A DNA stretch of 64,000 nucleotides from Acidilobaceae archaeon. GTDB lineage: Archaea; Thermoproteota; Thermoprotei_A; Sulfolobales; Acidilobaceae. The stretch covers positions 1 to 64,000 of the forward strand of contig JALTZJ010000009.1 in the NCBI GenBank assembly GCA_027046245.1, given 5' to 3'. Of the stretch, positions 50,238 through 58,343 are shown one piece after another. The first letter of the stretch is position 1; every line of letters starts with the position of its first letter. The notes beneath the pieces are model-generated. The model was not told where the DNA came from and made no database searches. It worked only from the letters and a program-made list of their open reading frames with translations. Both the position numbers and the translations under genes were made by a program.

Positions 50238-51902
50238 TTACTCTTCCTCTTCGCCTCCCTCCTTGCCCTTCTTCTCTTCCTCTTCTTCCTCGCTCTTTCT
50301 AGCTGCGATGATATCGTCAATTCTTAGTATCATTGTAGCTACTTCGGTGCCTGCCTTGAAGGCGTTAGCCTTGACTCTCATAGGCTCTATTACTCCCTTC
50401 TCCCACATGTTTACGATCTCGCCAGTGTCTATGTCAATGCCGTACCACTTGTTCTCCGGGTTCTCGTGCGCGCTCCTTAGCTTGACTAAGACTTCGATCG
50501 GGTCGTGGCCTGCGTTGTAGGCTAGGGTCTGTGGCAGGCTTTCTACTGCTCTGGCGAATGCCTCTACTGCTAGCTGCACTTTGCCTGGTAAGGTCTTGGC
50601 GTAGCTGTATAGGTTCTTAGCTACCTCGGCTTCAACGGCGCCGCCGCCAGCGACGATCTTACCGTCCATTACTGCATCGGCTACAGCGCTCAGTGCGTCG
50701 TGTAGGGCTCTCTCAGCCTCGTCGACTAGCCTCTCGAAGCCTCCTCTTATGAGTATGGTGACGCTCCTCGGGTTCTTGGCGCCCTCGATGAAGACCATCT
50801 TGTCCTCGCCGACCCTTCTCTCCTCTACTAGCTCGGCCTCGCCGAGGTCTTCAGGTGTTAGATCCTCTATGTCTGTTACTATCCTAGCGCCGGTGGCCTT
50901 TGCAATCTTCTCTATGTCGCTCCTCTTGACCCTCCTCACTGCTAGTATACCCTTCTTGGCTAGGAAGTGCTGCGCTACGTCGTCGATGCCCTTCTGGGTG
51001 ATCACCACGTTAGCGCCGGTAGCGGCGATCTTCTCGATCTTCTCCTTTAGTATCTTCTCTTGCTTCTCGTAGAGGAGCTTAATCTGCTCGGGACTGGTTA
51101 TGCTTATCTCAAGGTCTATCTCGGGCTTCTCTATCTCTAGCGGCGCATCTAGCAGGGCTATCTTAGCGTTCTCAACCCTTCTAGGCATGTCGGGATGCAC
51201 TACCTCTTTATCTAGCACTATGCCTCTGATTAGCTGCGTGTCCATTAGGCTGCCGCCGTGCTTCTTTATTATCTGCACATTGTTTAGGTCGACATACCAC
51301 TTGTCGCCCCTCTTCTCGGCTATGGCTCTAACCGCTTCAACGGCGAGCTTTGCGAAGTGGTCGTGGGCCTCTTTTACGGCCTTGCTGTTTAGGCTAGTCT
51401 TTGCTACTAGCAGCAGCTTCTCCGTGTCATCGATGCTTACGGGCTCGGCTATGTCCTCGATTACCTTCACAGCCCTCTCCAGCGCCCTCTTATAACCCTC
51501 GATTATAATTGTTGGGTGAATGTTCTTGTCCAGCAGCTTTTCCGCCTCTTTTAGGAGCTCGCCAGCGAATATGACGGTGGTCTTGGTGCCGTCACCGGCT
51601 TCCTCGTCTTGGCCCTTGCTTATCTGGACGAGCATCTTCGCTGCAGGGTGCTGTACATCCATCTTGTCTAGTATCGTGGCGCCATCATTGGTTATCGTTA
51701 TGTCGCCTAGACTGTCCACTAGCATCTTGTCCATGCCTTTGGGGCCGTAAGTGGTTTTCAAGATCTCTGCTATTGCCCTTACGGCCATTATGTTTGCTCT
51801 TACGGCTTCGCGGCCGTAGGTTCTCTGGGTACCCTCCTTTAGTATGATCACGGGGATGCCTACAGGCTCTGTAGTGCCAGGCATTGCCGCGGCCATCACC
51901 AC
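50238..51902 (-). CDS. Thermosome subunit (group II chaperonin)
   Basis: 554 residues. All chaperonin signatures are present: [59 protein letters not shown], and [19 protein letters not shown]; the C-terminus is a Glu/Lys/Gly tail. It forms the eight- or nine-membered double ring that refolds proteins at high temperature. Which paralogue (alpha, beta or gamma) cannot be told. A canonical promoter lies about 60 nt upstream, as expected for a highly expressed gene. GTG 51902 and the ATG two codons later are both possible starts. Confidence 0.97.
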   Translation of the reverse strand: MVMAAAMPGTTEPVGIPVIILKEGTQRTYGREAVRANIMAVRAIAEILKTTYGPKGMDKMLVDSLGDITITNDGATILDKMDVQHPAAKMLVQISKGQDEEAGDGTKTTVIFAGELLKEAEKLLDKNIHPTIIIEGYKRALERAVKVIEDIAEPVSIDDTEKLLLVAKTSLNSKAVKEAHDHFAKLAVEAVRAIAEKRGDKWYVDLNNVQIIKKHGGSLMDTQLIRGIVLDKEVVHPDMPRRVENAKIALLDAPLEIEKPEIDLEISITSPEQIKLLYEKQEKILKEKIEKIAATGANVVITQKGIDDVAQHFLAKKGILAVRRVKRSDIEKIAKATGARIVTDIEDLTPEDLGEAELVEERRVGEDKMVFIEGAKNPRSVTILIRGGFERLVDEAERALHDALSAVADAVMDGKIVAGGGAVEAEVAKNLYSYAKTLPGKVQLAVEAFARAVESLPQTLAYNAGHDPIEVLVKLRSAHENPENKWYGIDIDTGEIVNMWEKGVIEPMRVKANAFKAGTEVATMILRIDDIIAARKSEEEEEEKKGKEGGEEEE

Positions 51903-51956
51903 TCACCCCGTTACCCGGAGCCTCCTCAGCCTCCGAGACACTAACGTACACACACT

Positions 51957-51974
51957 TCTATATAAATGTTTCGC
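51957..51974 (-). promoter_or_regulatory. TATA box plus BRE of the thermosome gene
   Basis: On the minus strand the sequence reads CGAAACATTTATATAG: a BRE-like purine-rich CGAAAC followed by TTTATATA. Transcription would start near 51933, leaving a leader of about 30 nt that carries the GGGGTGA before the start codon. It is the clearest archaeal promoter in the window. Confidence 0.65.
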
Positions 51975-52090
51975 TAGCGTTAATCCTAGCCCGCGCTGCG
52001 ACAAGGGTTAACTAGCTCCCGAAGACCAAAGAATACATGCTATCTTAAAGCCGCTGAGACTCCGTAGATACCGGCCGCGGGTGTAGTGGT

Positions 52091-52309
52091 ATGGGCAAGG
52101 TAAGGACTACCCTAGTGAAGAGAACGGCTAGAAAGCTACTAGAGATGTATCCAGAACTCTTTACCGGCGACTTCGAGCACAACAAGAAAGTAGTAAGCCA
52201 GCTGATAGAGTATAGGAGTAAGAAACTGAGGAACCAGATAGCAGGATATATAACTCATCTCGTGAACGCCGCCAAGAAGCGTAAGAAAGAGGCCGAGACG
52301 AGATTCTAA
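52091..52309 (+). CDS. rps17e: Ribosomal protein S17e
   Basis: 72 residues, the archaeal/eukaryotic eS17 of the small subunit: VRTTLVKRTARKLLEMYP, then FTGDFEHNKKVVSQL and SKKLRNQIAGYITHLV. Length is exactly that of archaeal eS17. It is divergent from the thermosome gene. Confidence 0.96.
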   Translation: MGKVRTTLVKRTARKLLEMYPELFTGDFEHNKKVVSQLIEYRSKKLRNQIAGYITHLVNAAKKRKKEAETRF

Positions 52310-52475
52310 TAGGCCTTCAAGCTTGTCCACGGCTGCTAGCGGGATTATTACTATATGTTATAGATACTACTTGTTAGGCGTAGTGCTCGGCCCGCGTCAT
52401 CATTGTCTACGCGAAGCACACTACTTTCTCTTAAAAATGCTTCGCCGCCCCGTCTTTCTTCATGGGGGCCAAGAT

Positions 52476-53234
52476 ATGGGTAGGGTTAGGATTAAGCTGC
52501 TGGCAGGCCTTAGAGAGTCTACAGGTAAATCAGAAATAGAAGTTGAGGCTAGTGACTGGAAGGAGGCTCTTATTAAAGCGGTAAAAATGGAGCCTGGATT
52601 GAGGACTGCTATTACGGATGAGGGAGAGCCGCTACCAGGATACCTAGTCTTTGTCGACGGGGTAGACTCTAGGCTTGCCGATAAGGGTCCTGCCAGGGAG
52701 GTCGTTGTACTTCCGGTTAATCATGGCGGCTCGCGTGAGGTGCAGTTACTCAAGATAAGCTGGGAGGAGATAGTAGATACAGTGAGAGAAGTTGCGCGTT
52801 CCATAGAGAATAGTGGGTTTAAGCCGGACATGATCGTAGGCATACTAAGAGGTGGTATAATCCCTGCACGGCTTCTCGCTGACGAGCTTGACGTTGAAGA
52901 CTTGGGGTTTATAGAGATAAAATTGTATACGAGCATTGGAGCTAGAAAGCCTCAACCCTACCTTAGGCAGCCTCTTATACTACCAGCCACTGGTAGGCGC
53001 GTTCTTGTCGTTGACGATGTAAGCGATACTGGGCTTACTCTCCAACACGCTATTGAAGCAATAAGACTGTATAACCCGTTAGACGTGAGGACCGCTACTC
53101 TCTACGTTAAGCCCTGGACAAAGCTAATGCCGGATTATTACGCGCGTATAGTCAACGAGTGGATTGTATTTCCGTGGGAGTACAGGGAGGTAGAACGCGA
53201 GCTTGGAAACCAGAAAAGCGACAGGGAAGGCTAG
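52476..53234 (+). CDS. MoaD/ubiquitin-like domain fused to a phosphoribosyltransferase
   Basis: 252 residues from ATG 52476, which follows GGGGG; the frame is open to 52323 but that part is not protein-like. Residues 1-85 are a beta-grasp of the MoaD/ThiS/Urm1 type: VRIKLLAGLRESTGKSEIE, PGYLVFVDGVDSRL, and EVVVLPVNHGG ending in the diagnostic Gly-Gly. Residues 90-252 are a PRPP-binding transferase of the xanthine/guanine type: VGILRGGIIPARLLADEL, and VLVVDDVSDTGLTLQHAIEA. MoaD-like proteins act only with a free C-terminal Gly-Gly, so the internal position implies processing, a separate internal start (a GTG follows 4 codons after GG), or a regulatory use of the fold. Confidence 0.78.
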   Translation: MGRVRIKLLAGLRESTGKSEIEVEASDWKEALIKAVKMEPGLRTAITDEGEPLPGYLVFVDGVDSRLADKGPAREVVVLPVNHGGSREVQLLKISWEEIVDTVREVARSIENSGFKPDMIVGILRGGIIPARLLADELDVEDLGFIEIKLYTSIGARKPQPYLRQPLILPATGRRVLVVDDVSDTGLTLQHAIEAIRLYNPLDVRTATLYVKPWTKLMPDYYARIVNEWIVFPWEYREVERELGNQKSDREG

Positions 53235-53679
53235 GCTCTACATTGCAAGGATAGGCAATGATTTGAGCCTCGTAATAGCTAGGATAGAAGGGCCCCATAA
53301 ACCTGAGCGTATCGCCGAAGCAGGCAGGAAAGCCTTCATAGCAGGATTCCCAGGAGATCCGGGGCCGTGTGTAGTTGCAGTAGCTGCACTACACGCTGCA
53401 GAGGAAAGGATGTCGAGCGAGGCTAGGGTCAGGAGCCCGGGTCTCCACCTTAGAATGGCGGCTGAAGGCGTGAAGCAGCTACGCGACCTACCGGATCCTC
53501 CTGAAGTATTCCCTGTAGCCTATCTAGTGGCTAATAGCTATGACGAAGTATTAGATCTCTGTGAAAACCTGCTTGGAGTGGACTGCAGCGGAGCCCCTAC
53601 AGAGCCCCTCGTATGCCGAAGAGATGATCTTGTAAAGGCGTTTAAAATCGCTGTTAAAGGGCGCGTTGACAGGCTCTAG
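53203..53679 (+). CDS. Unassigned protein, faint resemblance to Cgi121 (KEOPS subunit)
   Basis: 158 residues from TTG 53203, which overlaps the phosphoribosyltransferase 3' end by 32 nt. The chain reads as alpha/beta: LVIARIEGPHKPERIAEAGR, CVVAVAALHAAEERM, SPGLHLRMAAEGVKQL, and PVAYLVANSYDEVLDLCENL. The middle helix pair recalls Cgi121, the small KEOPS subunit that binds the tRNA CCA end, but the similarity is too weak to assert. There is no catalytic motif. It ends 43 nt before the convergent thrS stop. Confidence 0.5.
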   Translation: METRKATGKARLYIARIGNDLSLVIARIEGPHKPERIAEAGRKAFIAGFPGDPGPCVVAVAALHAAEERMSSEARVRSPGLHLRMAAEGVKQLRDLPDPPEVFPVAYLVANSYDEVLDLCENLLGVDCSGAPTEPLVCRRDDLVKAFKIAVKGRVDRL

Positions 53680-53722
53680 AGATTCGCGCAGAAAACCATG
53701 CCTTCTCAGCATGTCGCTATTT

Positions 53723-55147
53723 TTAGAGTGCGTGGCTATAGTCTCCAGGGATCCTAGGGGCTTGACCTGCAAGCTTGATTGCAGGCTCTTCGAAGCCTCT
53801 GGCTAGTTCTTCGAGAGCGTTAACGGCGTCTTGCACGTCATCAAACGAGATTTTCAGCTTGGATCTTCTCCTATCGTCGAGAATGTACGGTCTCACCTCG
53901 AGGCTCGACTCTTTTACTTCCCTGGCTCCCACGTAGACTAGCACTGCTGGCTTAACCGTTGACTCGATAATTCTCACGTCGCCTGACAAGCCTGTTTTAT
54001 TCGACTCCTTCAGTCCGACCCTGAATCCCTTCTTCTTTAGCTCTTCCTTCACATGCTTTGCCACACCTAGTATCTCCCTGTCGATTTTTTCGTCCCCTGT
54101 TTTTATCGCCAATATCGCGAATTGAATTGGCGCGAGTACAAAGGGTAGCCTGCCCCGGTAATGCTCTAAGTATGCGCCTAGGAAGCGCTCCACGCTTCCT
54201 AGCAACGCTCTATGTATTATATAGACCTCGTCTATCCCGTAGACATCCTTGACTAACTGGTATAGCCTGAATCTCCTAGGCAGATTGAAGTCGAACTGAA
54301 TAGTTCCCATTTGCCACTCCTTCCTATGACCTGCCTCCTCTACTACCATGATAAAATCTATTTTAGGACCGTAGAACGCTGCCTCACCAACGCCTATCGT
54401 GTAGTCGATACCGTACCTCTCATTTATAACCTTAGCCGCCCCTTCTAGCGCTGCTTCTGCACCCCTCCACTCCTCGACGGTTCCCATGAATTCCTTACCT
54501 ATCTCATTTGGATCAGCAGCACTTAACCTGGCTTTCAGAGTCTCCTTATTAACGGGGAGTCTGAACAGCTCCTCTAGAAGCATCTTCATTTCTTCGAATA
54601 CACTTAGAACTATTTCCTTGGCGTTCTCTCCCGGCGTTATTATGTGGGCATCGTCCTGGGTAAACCCTCTTACCCTTAATAGACCGTAAATACTGCCGCT
54701 CGGCTCATACCGGTGTACCCTCCCAAATTCGAATATCTTGAATGGGAGGGGCACCCTACTCCTATACTTGGCTACCTGACTCATGAAGATCAGTATATGG
54801 TAGGGGCAGTTCATAGGCTTCACTGCAAACTCGTGACCCTCTATATCGAAGAGGTACATGTTCTCTCTGTAGAAGTCGAGATGTCCTGATACCTTGAAGA
54901 GCTCGGAGCTAGCAATGATGGGCGTCTCTACGACAAAGTAGCCCCGCCTGGCATGGAATTTAGCTAGGATCTCTGAAAGCGAGTAGCGTAGAGGCCCTCC
55001 TCCTAGACTAAATAATGGTACGCCGGCTCCGCTAAACGCGCCGAATGGTCTATTGAATAGTGGTGCGTCGACATCGCTTCTAACTATTATGTCTTCCTCG
55101 TATGCATAGTCGACATGGGTCTTATTGGCTTCCCTACCCCCCTGCAG
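53723..55147 (-). CDS. thrS: Threonyl-tRNA synthetase, catalytic form without editing domain, apparently started at CTG
   Basis: 474 residues when read from CTG 55147. Motif 1 (RYSLSEILAKFHARRGYFVV) and SGHLDFYRENMYLFD lie upstream of the first ATG (54859); the 96 codons from CTG 55147 to that ATG contain no ATG, GTG or TTG, but a perfect AGGAGGTG lies 8 nt before the CTG. Motif 2 is GRVHRYEPSGSIYG and motif 3 HRALLGSVERFLGAY; FAVKPMNCPYHIL is the zinc/threonine site. The anticodon-binding domain ends the chain. No N-terminal editing domain is present, as in the ThrRS-cat of several crenarchaea, which need a separate editing protein. Confidence 0.9.
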   Translation of the reverse strand: MQGGREANKTHVDYAYEEDIIVRSDVDAPLFNRPFGAFSGAGVPLFSLGGGPLRYSLSEILAKFHARRGYFVVETPIIASSELFKVSGHLDFYRENMYLFDIEGHEFAVKPMNCPYHILIFMSQVAKYRSRVPLPFKIFEFGRVHRYEPSGSIYGLLRVRGFTQDDAHIITPGENAKEIVLSVFEEMKMLLEELFRLPVNKETLKARLSAADPNEIGKEFMGTVEEWRGAEAALEGAAKVINERYGIDYTIGVGEAAFYGPKIDFIMVVEEAGHRKEWQMGTIQFDFNLPRRFRLYQLVKDVYGIDEVYIIHRALLGSVERFLGAYLEHYRGRLPFVLAPIQFAILAIKTGDEKIDREILGVAKHVKEELKKKGFRVGLKESNKTGLSGDVRIIESTVKPAVLVYVGAREVKESSLEVRPYILDDRRRSKLKISFDDVQDAVNALEELARGFEEPAIKLAGQAPRIPGDYSHAL

Positions 55148-55155
55148 GTCTAGCG

Positions 55156-55163
55156 CACCTCCT
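55156..55163 (-). promoter_or_regulatory. Perfect Shine-Dalgarno deciding the CTG start of thrS
   Basis: Minus-strand AGGAGGTG, 8 nt before CTG 55147. It is the strongest ribosome binding site near this gene, and no ATG, GTG or TTG is in reach, so it supports CTG initiation. Confidence 0.7.
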
Positions 55164-55369
55164 CCCTTCCCGCCTATGACGCTAATTGAGGAGGCACGTA
55201 CAGTTATACTCTTTACACGCTCCTAGAATAAGCTAACGAATCTCGATGCTCTCTAGTAAGGGAACCACCACAGGCTTCGGGCAAGAGGGGGAATATCTCT
55301 ACCCCGAAAATAATTGATCGTTAAAAACTAGTGGATATAGAGTTTGTAGTGGTCTTATCTGTGGAGGGT

Positions 55370-57004
55370 TTAGTCCACTCCCATGTATGGTCTACGCCAG
55401 TCCTTGGGCGGTACTAGCAGCTCCTTGATTGTCCTCGGTGTCAGCCAGCGCAGTAGGTTCGTGAACCATCCTGCCTTGTCGTTTGTTCCGCTCCACCTGC
55501 TTCCTCCGAAGGGCTGCCTAGCTACTATTGCCCCAGTGGGTTTGTCATTTATGTAGAAGTTGCCAGCCGCGTATCTCAATATCTTCTCTGCTTTTACTAT
55601 TGCCTCTCTATCCTTTGCGAATATGCTTCCTGTCAGTCCGTATGGCGCTGCTTTGTCGACCACCCAGAGCGTCTCTTCATATTTATCGTCGTCGTAGATG
55701 TAGACTGTTAGTACGGGGCCGAAGATCTCCTCGGTCATTAGCTTGCCCTTGGGGTTATTTGTTAGTATTACTGTTGGCCAGATAAAGTATCCTTTACTCT
55801 TATCGTATTTACCTCCATAAATTATCTGATACTCCTCTGGATGCTGCTTCGCATATTCTATATAGCTTACTATCTTATTGAATTGCTCCTCGTTTATTAT
55901 TGCTCCCATAAATACTGAGAAGTCTTCTACAGGTCCTACTTTCACCTTTTCTAGCTCTGCCTTCATCGTCTCCCAGAACTTGGGCCATATGCTCTTTGCT
56001 ACGAAGAGCCTGCTGGCTGCGCTACATTTCTGTCCTTGGTATTCGAAGGCGCCCCTTATGGTAGCTACTACTGCTTCTTTTATATCAGCACTGTTATGTA
56101 CTACTATGAAGTCCTTTCCTCCGGTTTCTCCCACTATCCTCGGGAAGTTCCTGAATTTATCTATGTTTCTGGATATTATTTTCCATAGCCTGACGAATGT
56201 CGCGTAGCTGCCGGTGAAGTGGAGGCCGGCGAAGTCTGGGTGGCTGAATAGGATCTCTGCGTGTCTGTTGGGGAACGGCACGAAGTTCACCACGCCCGGT
56301 GGCAGGCCGGCTTCCATGAGCACCTTCATTATGTAGTAGTTGCTGAACAGCACCCATCTACTCGGTTTCCATATGCTTACGTTACCTACAAGAGCGGGAG
56401 CAGTGGGCAGGTTTCCTGCTATGCTGAAGAAGTTGAATGGCGATATAGCTACTATGAAGCCCTCCAGCGGCCTCCAGTCAACCCTGTTCATCTCACCCGG
56501 ATATTGCTCGGGTTGCTGCTCGTAGATGAAGCGAGCGTAGTAAGCCCCCCATCTCCAGAAGTCCACTAGCTCCGCTAGGTCGATCTCGGCCTCCCATGGA
56601 GTCTTGCTCTGGTTCAGCATTATAGCTGCAATTGCTTCGAACCTGTATGGTCCTGCTAGAAGGTCGGCTGCTTTCCTGAAAACAGCTACTCTATGGTACC
56701 AGTCCATCTCGCTCCACTTAGTCCAAGCGTCTAGAGCCTTCTCGACTGCTTCCCTAATCTCGTCGGGACCCGCCATGTGAGCTATAGCTATGACTTTCTC
56801 TTTATCATGCGGTATCCTAATTTCTACAGTGTCGCCAGTTTTAACCTCCTTACCGCCTATAATCAGCGGTATCTCGACCGTCTTCTCACGTAACTCTTCA
56901 AGCTTCTTCTTGAGGATCTCTCTCTCCTTAGTCCCAGGCTCGTACCCTATGAACTTCTCTGTTTGCGGCTTCTCTATACTCCAAAGGGACAAGACCCGCC
57001 ACAC
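55370..57004 (-). CDS. pruA: 1-pyrroline-5-carboxylate dehydrogenase (ALDH4 type)
   Basis: 544 residues, the length of eukaryotic/bacterial P5C dehydrogenases. ALDH motifs: ISPFNFFSIAGNLPTAPALV, PSRWVLFSNYYIMKVL, VGETGGKDFIVVH with the general-base Glu, FEYQGQKCSAASRLFV with the nucleophile Cys, and FGPVLTVYIYDD. It oxidises glutamate semialdehyde to glutamate with NAD, the last step of proline breakdown. GTG 57004 begins the frame; a TTG four codons in is an alternative. No proline dehydrogenase is adjacent. A G/C hairpin lies just upstream (57047-57084). Confidence 0.9.
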   Translation of the reverse strand: MWRVLSLWSIEKPQTEKFIGYEPGTKEREILKKKLEELREKTVEIPLIIGGKEVKTGDTVEIRIPHDKEKVIAIAHMAGPDEIREAVEKALDAWTKWSEMDWYHRVAVFRKAADLLAGPYRFEAIAAIMLNQSKTPWEAEIDLAELVDFWRWGAYYARFIYEQQPEQYPGEMNRVDWRPLEGFIVAISPFNFFSIAGNLPTAPALVGNVSIWKPSRWVLFSNYYIMKVLMEAGLPPGVVNFVPFPNRHAEILFSHPDFAGLHFTGSYATFVRLWKIISRNIDKFRNFPRIVGETGGKDFIVVHNSADIKEAVVATIRGAFEYQGQKCSAASRLFVAKSIWPKFWETMKAELEKVKVGPVEDFSVFMGAIINEEQFNKIVSYIEYAKQHPEEYQIIYGGKYDKSKGYFIWPTVILTNNPKGKLMTEEIFGPVLTVYIYDDDKYEETLWVVDKAAPYGLTGSIFAKDREAIVKAEKILRYAAGNFYINDKPTGAIVARQPFGGSRWSGTNDKAGWFTNLLRWLTPRTIKELLVPPKDWRRPYMGVD

Positions 57005-57046
57005 CCCCAGAACATGAGCCTCTACAGGGCTACCTTGAACCCCGGA

Positions 57047-57084
57047 CCCCCCGTGAGCCTGCTAGACTCTCGCTCCGCGGGGGG
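57047..57084. repeat. G/C-rich inverted repeat upstream of pruA
   Basis: CCCCCCG at 57047-57053 pairs with CGGGGGG at 57078-57084 across a 24-nt loop. It lies in the 229-nt gap between the divergently transcribed pruA and xerA, about 40 nt before the pruA start, so it could be a 5'-leader hairpin or an operator. Nothing else is recognised in the gap except an A/T-rich promoter-like stretch near 57211. Confidence 0.35.
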
Positions 57085-57210
57085 CTTCCATCCGTTACTA
57101 TTCTTCTATCCTGTGAGGGGGTTGAGTTATTCAAGGGCGTCGGTAAGTATTCCGGTGCGAGTCTTGGTGTTACTTGGCTGGCCCTACTAGCGGCTAGCCC
57201 CCTTTAGAAT

Positions 57211-57220
57211 ATTTTTATAT
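57211..57220 (+). promoter_or_regulatory. TATA-like box for xerA
   Basis: The A/T-rich block ATATTTTTATAT ends about 14 nt before the TTG start used for xerA. The short distance would fit a leaderless transcript starting at or slightly after the annotated start. It is based on motif and position only. Confidence 0.4.
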
Positions 57221-57233
57221 CGGGTGTGTTTGG

Positions 57234-58343
57234 TTGGGTGGCGTTGCTGGGCTACCGCCTCCTCCTAGAGGCGTTGATGGGCTTAGCGTTAGGGAAGCTG
57301 GTGAGGCTTTCATTTCGGCGTTAACGGTTTCGGGTATGAGCTTGAAGAGCTTGAAGGTTTACAGGGCGGCTTTGAGGAGTTTCTGGGAGTTTATAGGAGT
57401 AGATACTAGAGTTGGAGCGCTAACTCCCGAGGTTTACGTTGAGTGGCTTAGGTGGCTTAGAGGGAGAGTTGATTCTGGGCTGGTTTCTCAGAGCACCGCG
57501 CACTATTATAGCGTGATGGTTCGTCGTTTCCTGGCGTGGCTCGGTTTCGACGTGTCTAGGCTTCCTGCACTACCTAGAGGGCGTAGAAGCTTCTCAGGAG
57601 CGCTTAGCTGGAGCGAGGTTGAGGCGTTATTATCAGCTTCCAGGGACTTATTTGACGCTATTATTGTTGCGTTCATGAGCGAGTCTGGAGTTAGAGTGGG
57701 AGAGCTTCTTGCCCTCACCTGGAACGACGTCGATTTGGAGAGGGGTGAGGCTCGTGTTAGGGGTAAGTATGGTAAGGAGAGGATTGTTGTTCTAGGCCCG
57801 CTTACGAGGCTACTACTAACTGAGGCCCGTGCCAGGATGACGCCCTCTCCTAGCGACAGAGTGGTGCCTCTCAGCTATAAGGCTGTATACAAGAGGCTCA
57901 AGGCACTTGCGAGGCGTGCTGGTCTCCCGGAGGAGAGGGTTAGGCCTCACGTGCTCAGACACACCTTCGCGACCGAGGCATTAAGGAGGGGTATGAGCCT
58001 TGCTAGTCTGCAGAGGCTTCTAGGCCATAGCAGTATACGTATAACGGAGCTGTACCTACACTTGACGGGAGAGGATGTTAGAAGGGAGTACGAGCATGTC
58101 TGGATGCATGCTTCCCATCAGCCCGGCTATCCCGCTCAATATACGTGGCATCAGCAGGGCCCCTATCCTCCCCCGGGCTACTCGCCGCAGACGGCGGCTC
58201 CCGCGAGCCATCAGGCCGCCTCAGCCTGGCACGGGCCCGTGCCTGCACCGCAGGCCTATGCACCGCCTCCCGGCCCGGGGGCTATCCCAGGGTGGAGCGG
58301 ATCCAGTCAGCAAGCTCCTCGGCAGTGGCGTAGCCGACCCTAA
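57234..58343 (+). CDS. xerA: XerA-type tyrosine recombinase with an unusual C-terminal tail
   Basis: 369 residues. An N-terminal SAM-like core-binding domain (about 18-105) precedes the catalytic domain with the full set of residues: Arg154 (SGVRVGELLALTW), Lys in VRGKYGKERIV, His239-x-x-Arg242 (RPHVLRHTFATEAL), His265 (LLGHSSIRIT) and Tyr274 (ELYLH). XerA resolves chromosome dimers at dif in archaea. Normal chains end at about residue 290; here a further 78 residues are rich in Pro, Gln, Ala, Tyr and His. The last 62 nt overlap the convergent thioredoxin-like gene. TTG 57234 is the start used. Confidence 0.85.
   Translation: MGGVAGLPPPPRGVDGLSVREAGEAFISALTVSGMSLKSLKVYRAALRSFWEFIGVDTRVGALTPEVYVEWLRWLRGRVDSGLVSQSTAHYYSVMVRRFLAWLGFDVSRLPALPRGRRSFSGALSWSEVEALLSASRDLFDAIIVAFMSESGVRVGELLALTWNDVDLERGEARVRGKYGKERIVVLGPLTRLLLTEARARMTPSPSDRVVPLSYKAVYKRLKALARRAGLPEERVRPHVLRHTFATEALRRGMSLASLQRLLGHSSIRITELYLHLTGEDVRREYEHVWMHASHQPGYPAQYTWHQQGPYPPPGYSPQTAAPASHQAASAWHGPVPAPQAYAPPPGPGAIPGWSGSSQQAPRQWRSRP

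Noticed and set aside
52323..52475. 51-residue N-terminal extension of the Ubl-phosphoribosyltransferase
   Set aside because: The sequence is not protein-like and the MoaD-like domain starts exactly at ATG 52476, which has a GGGGG site before it.
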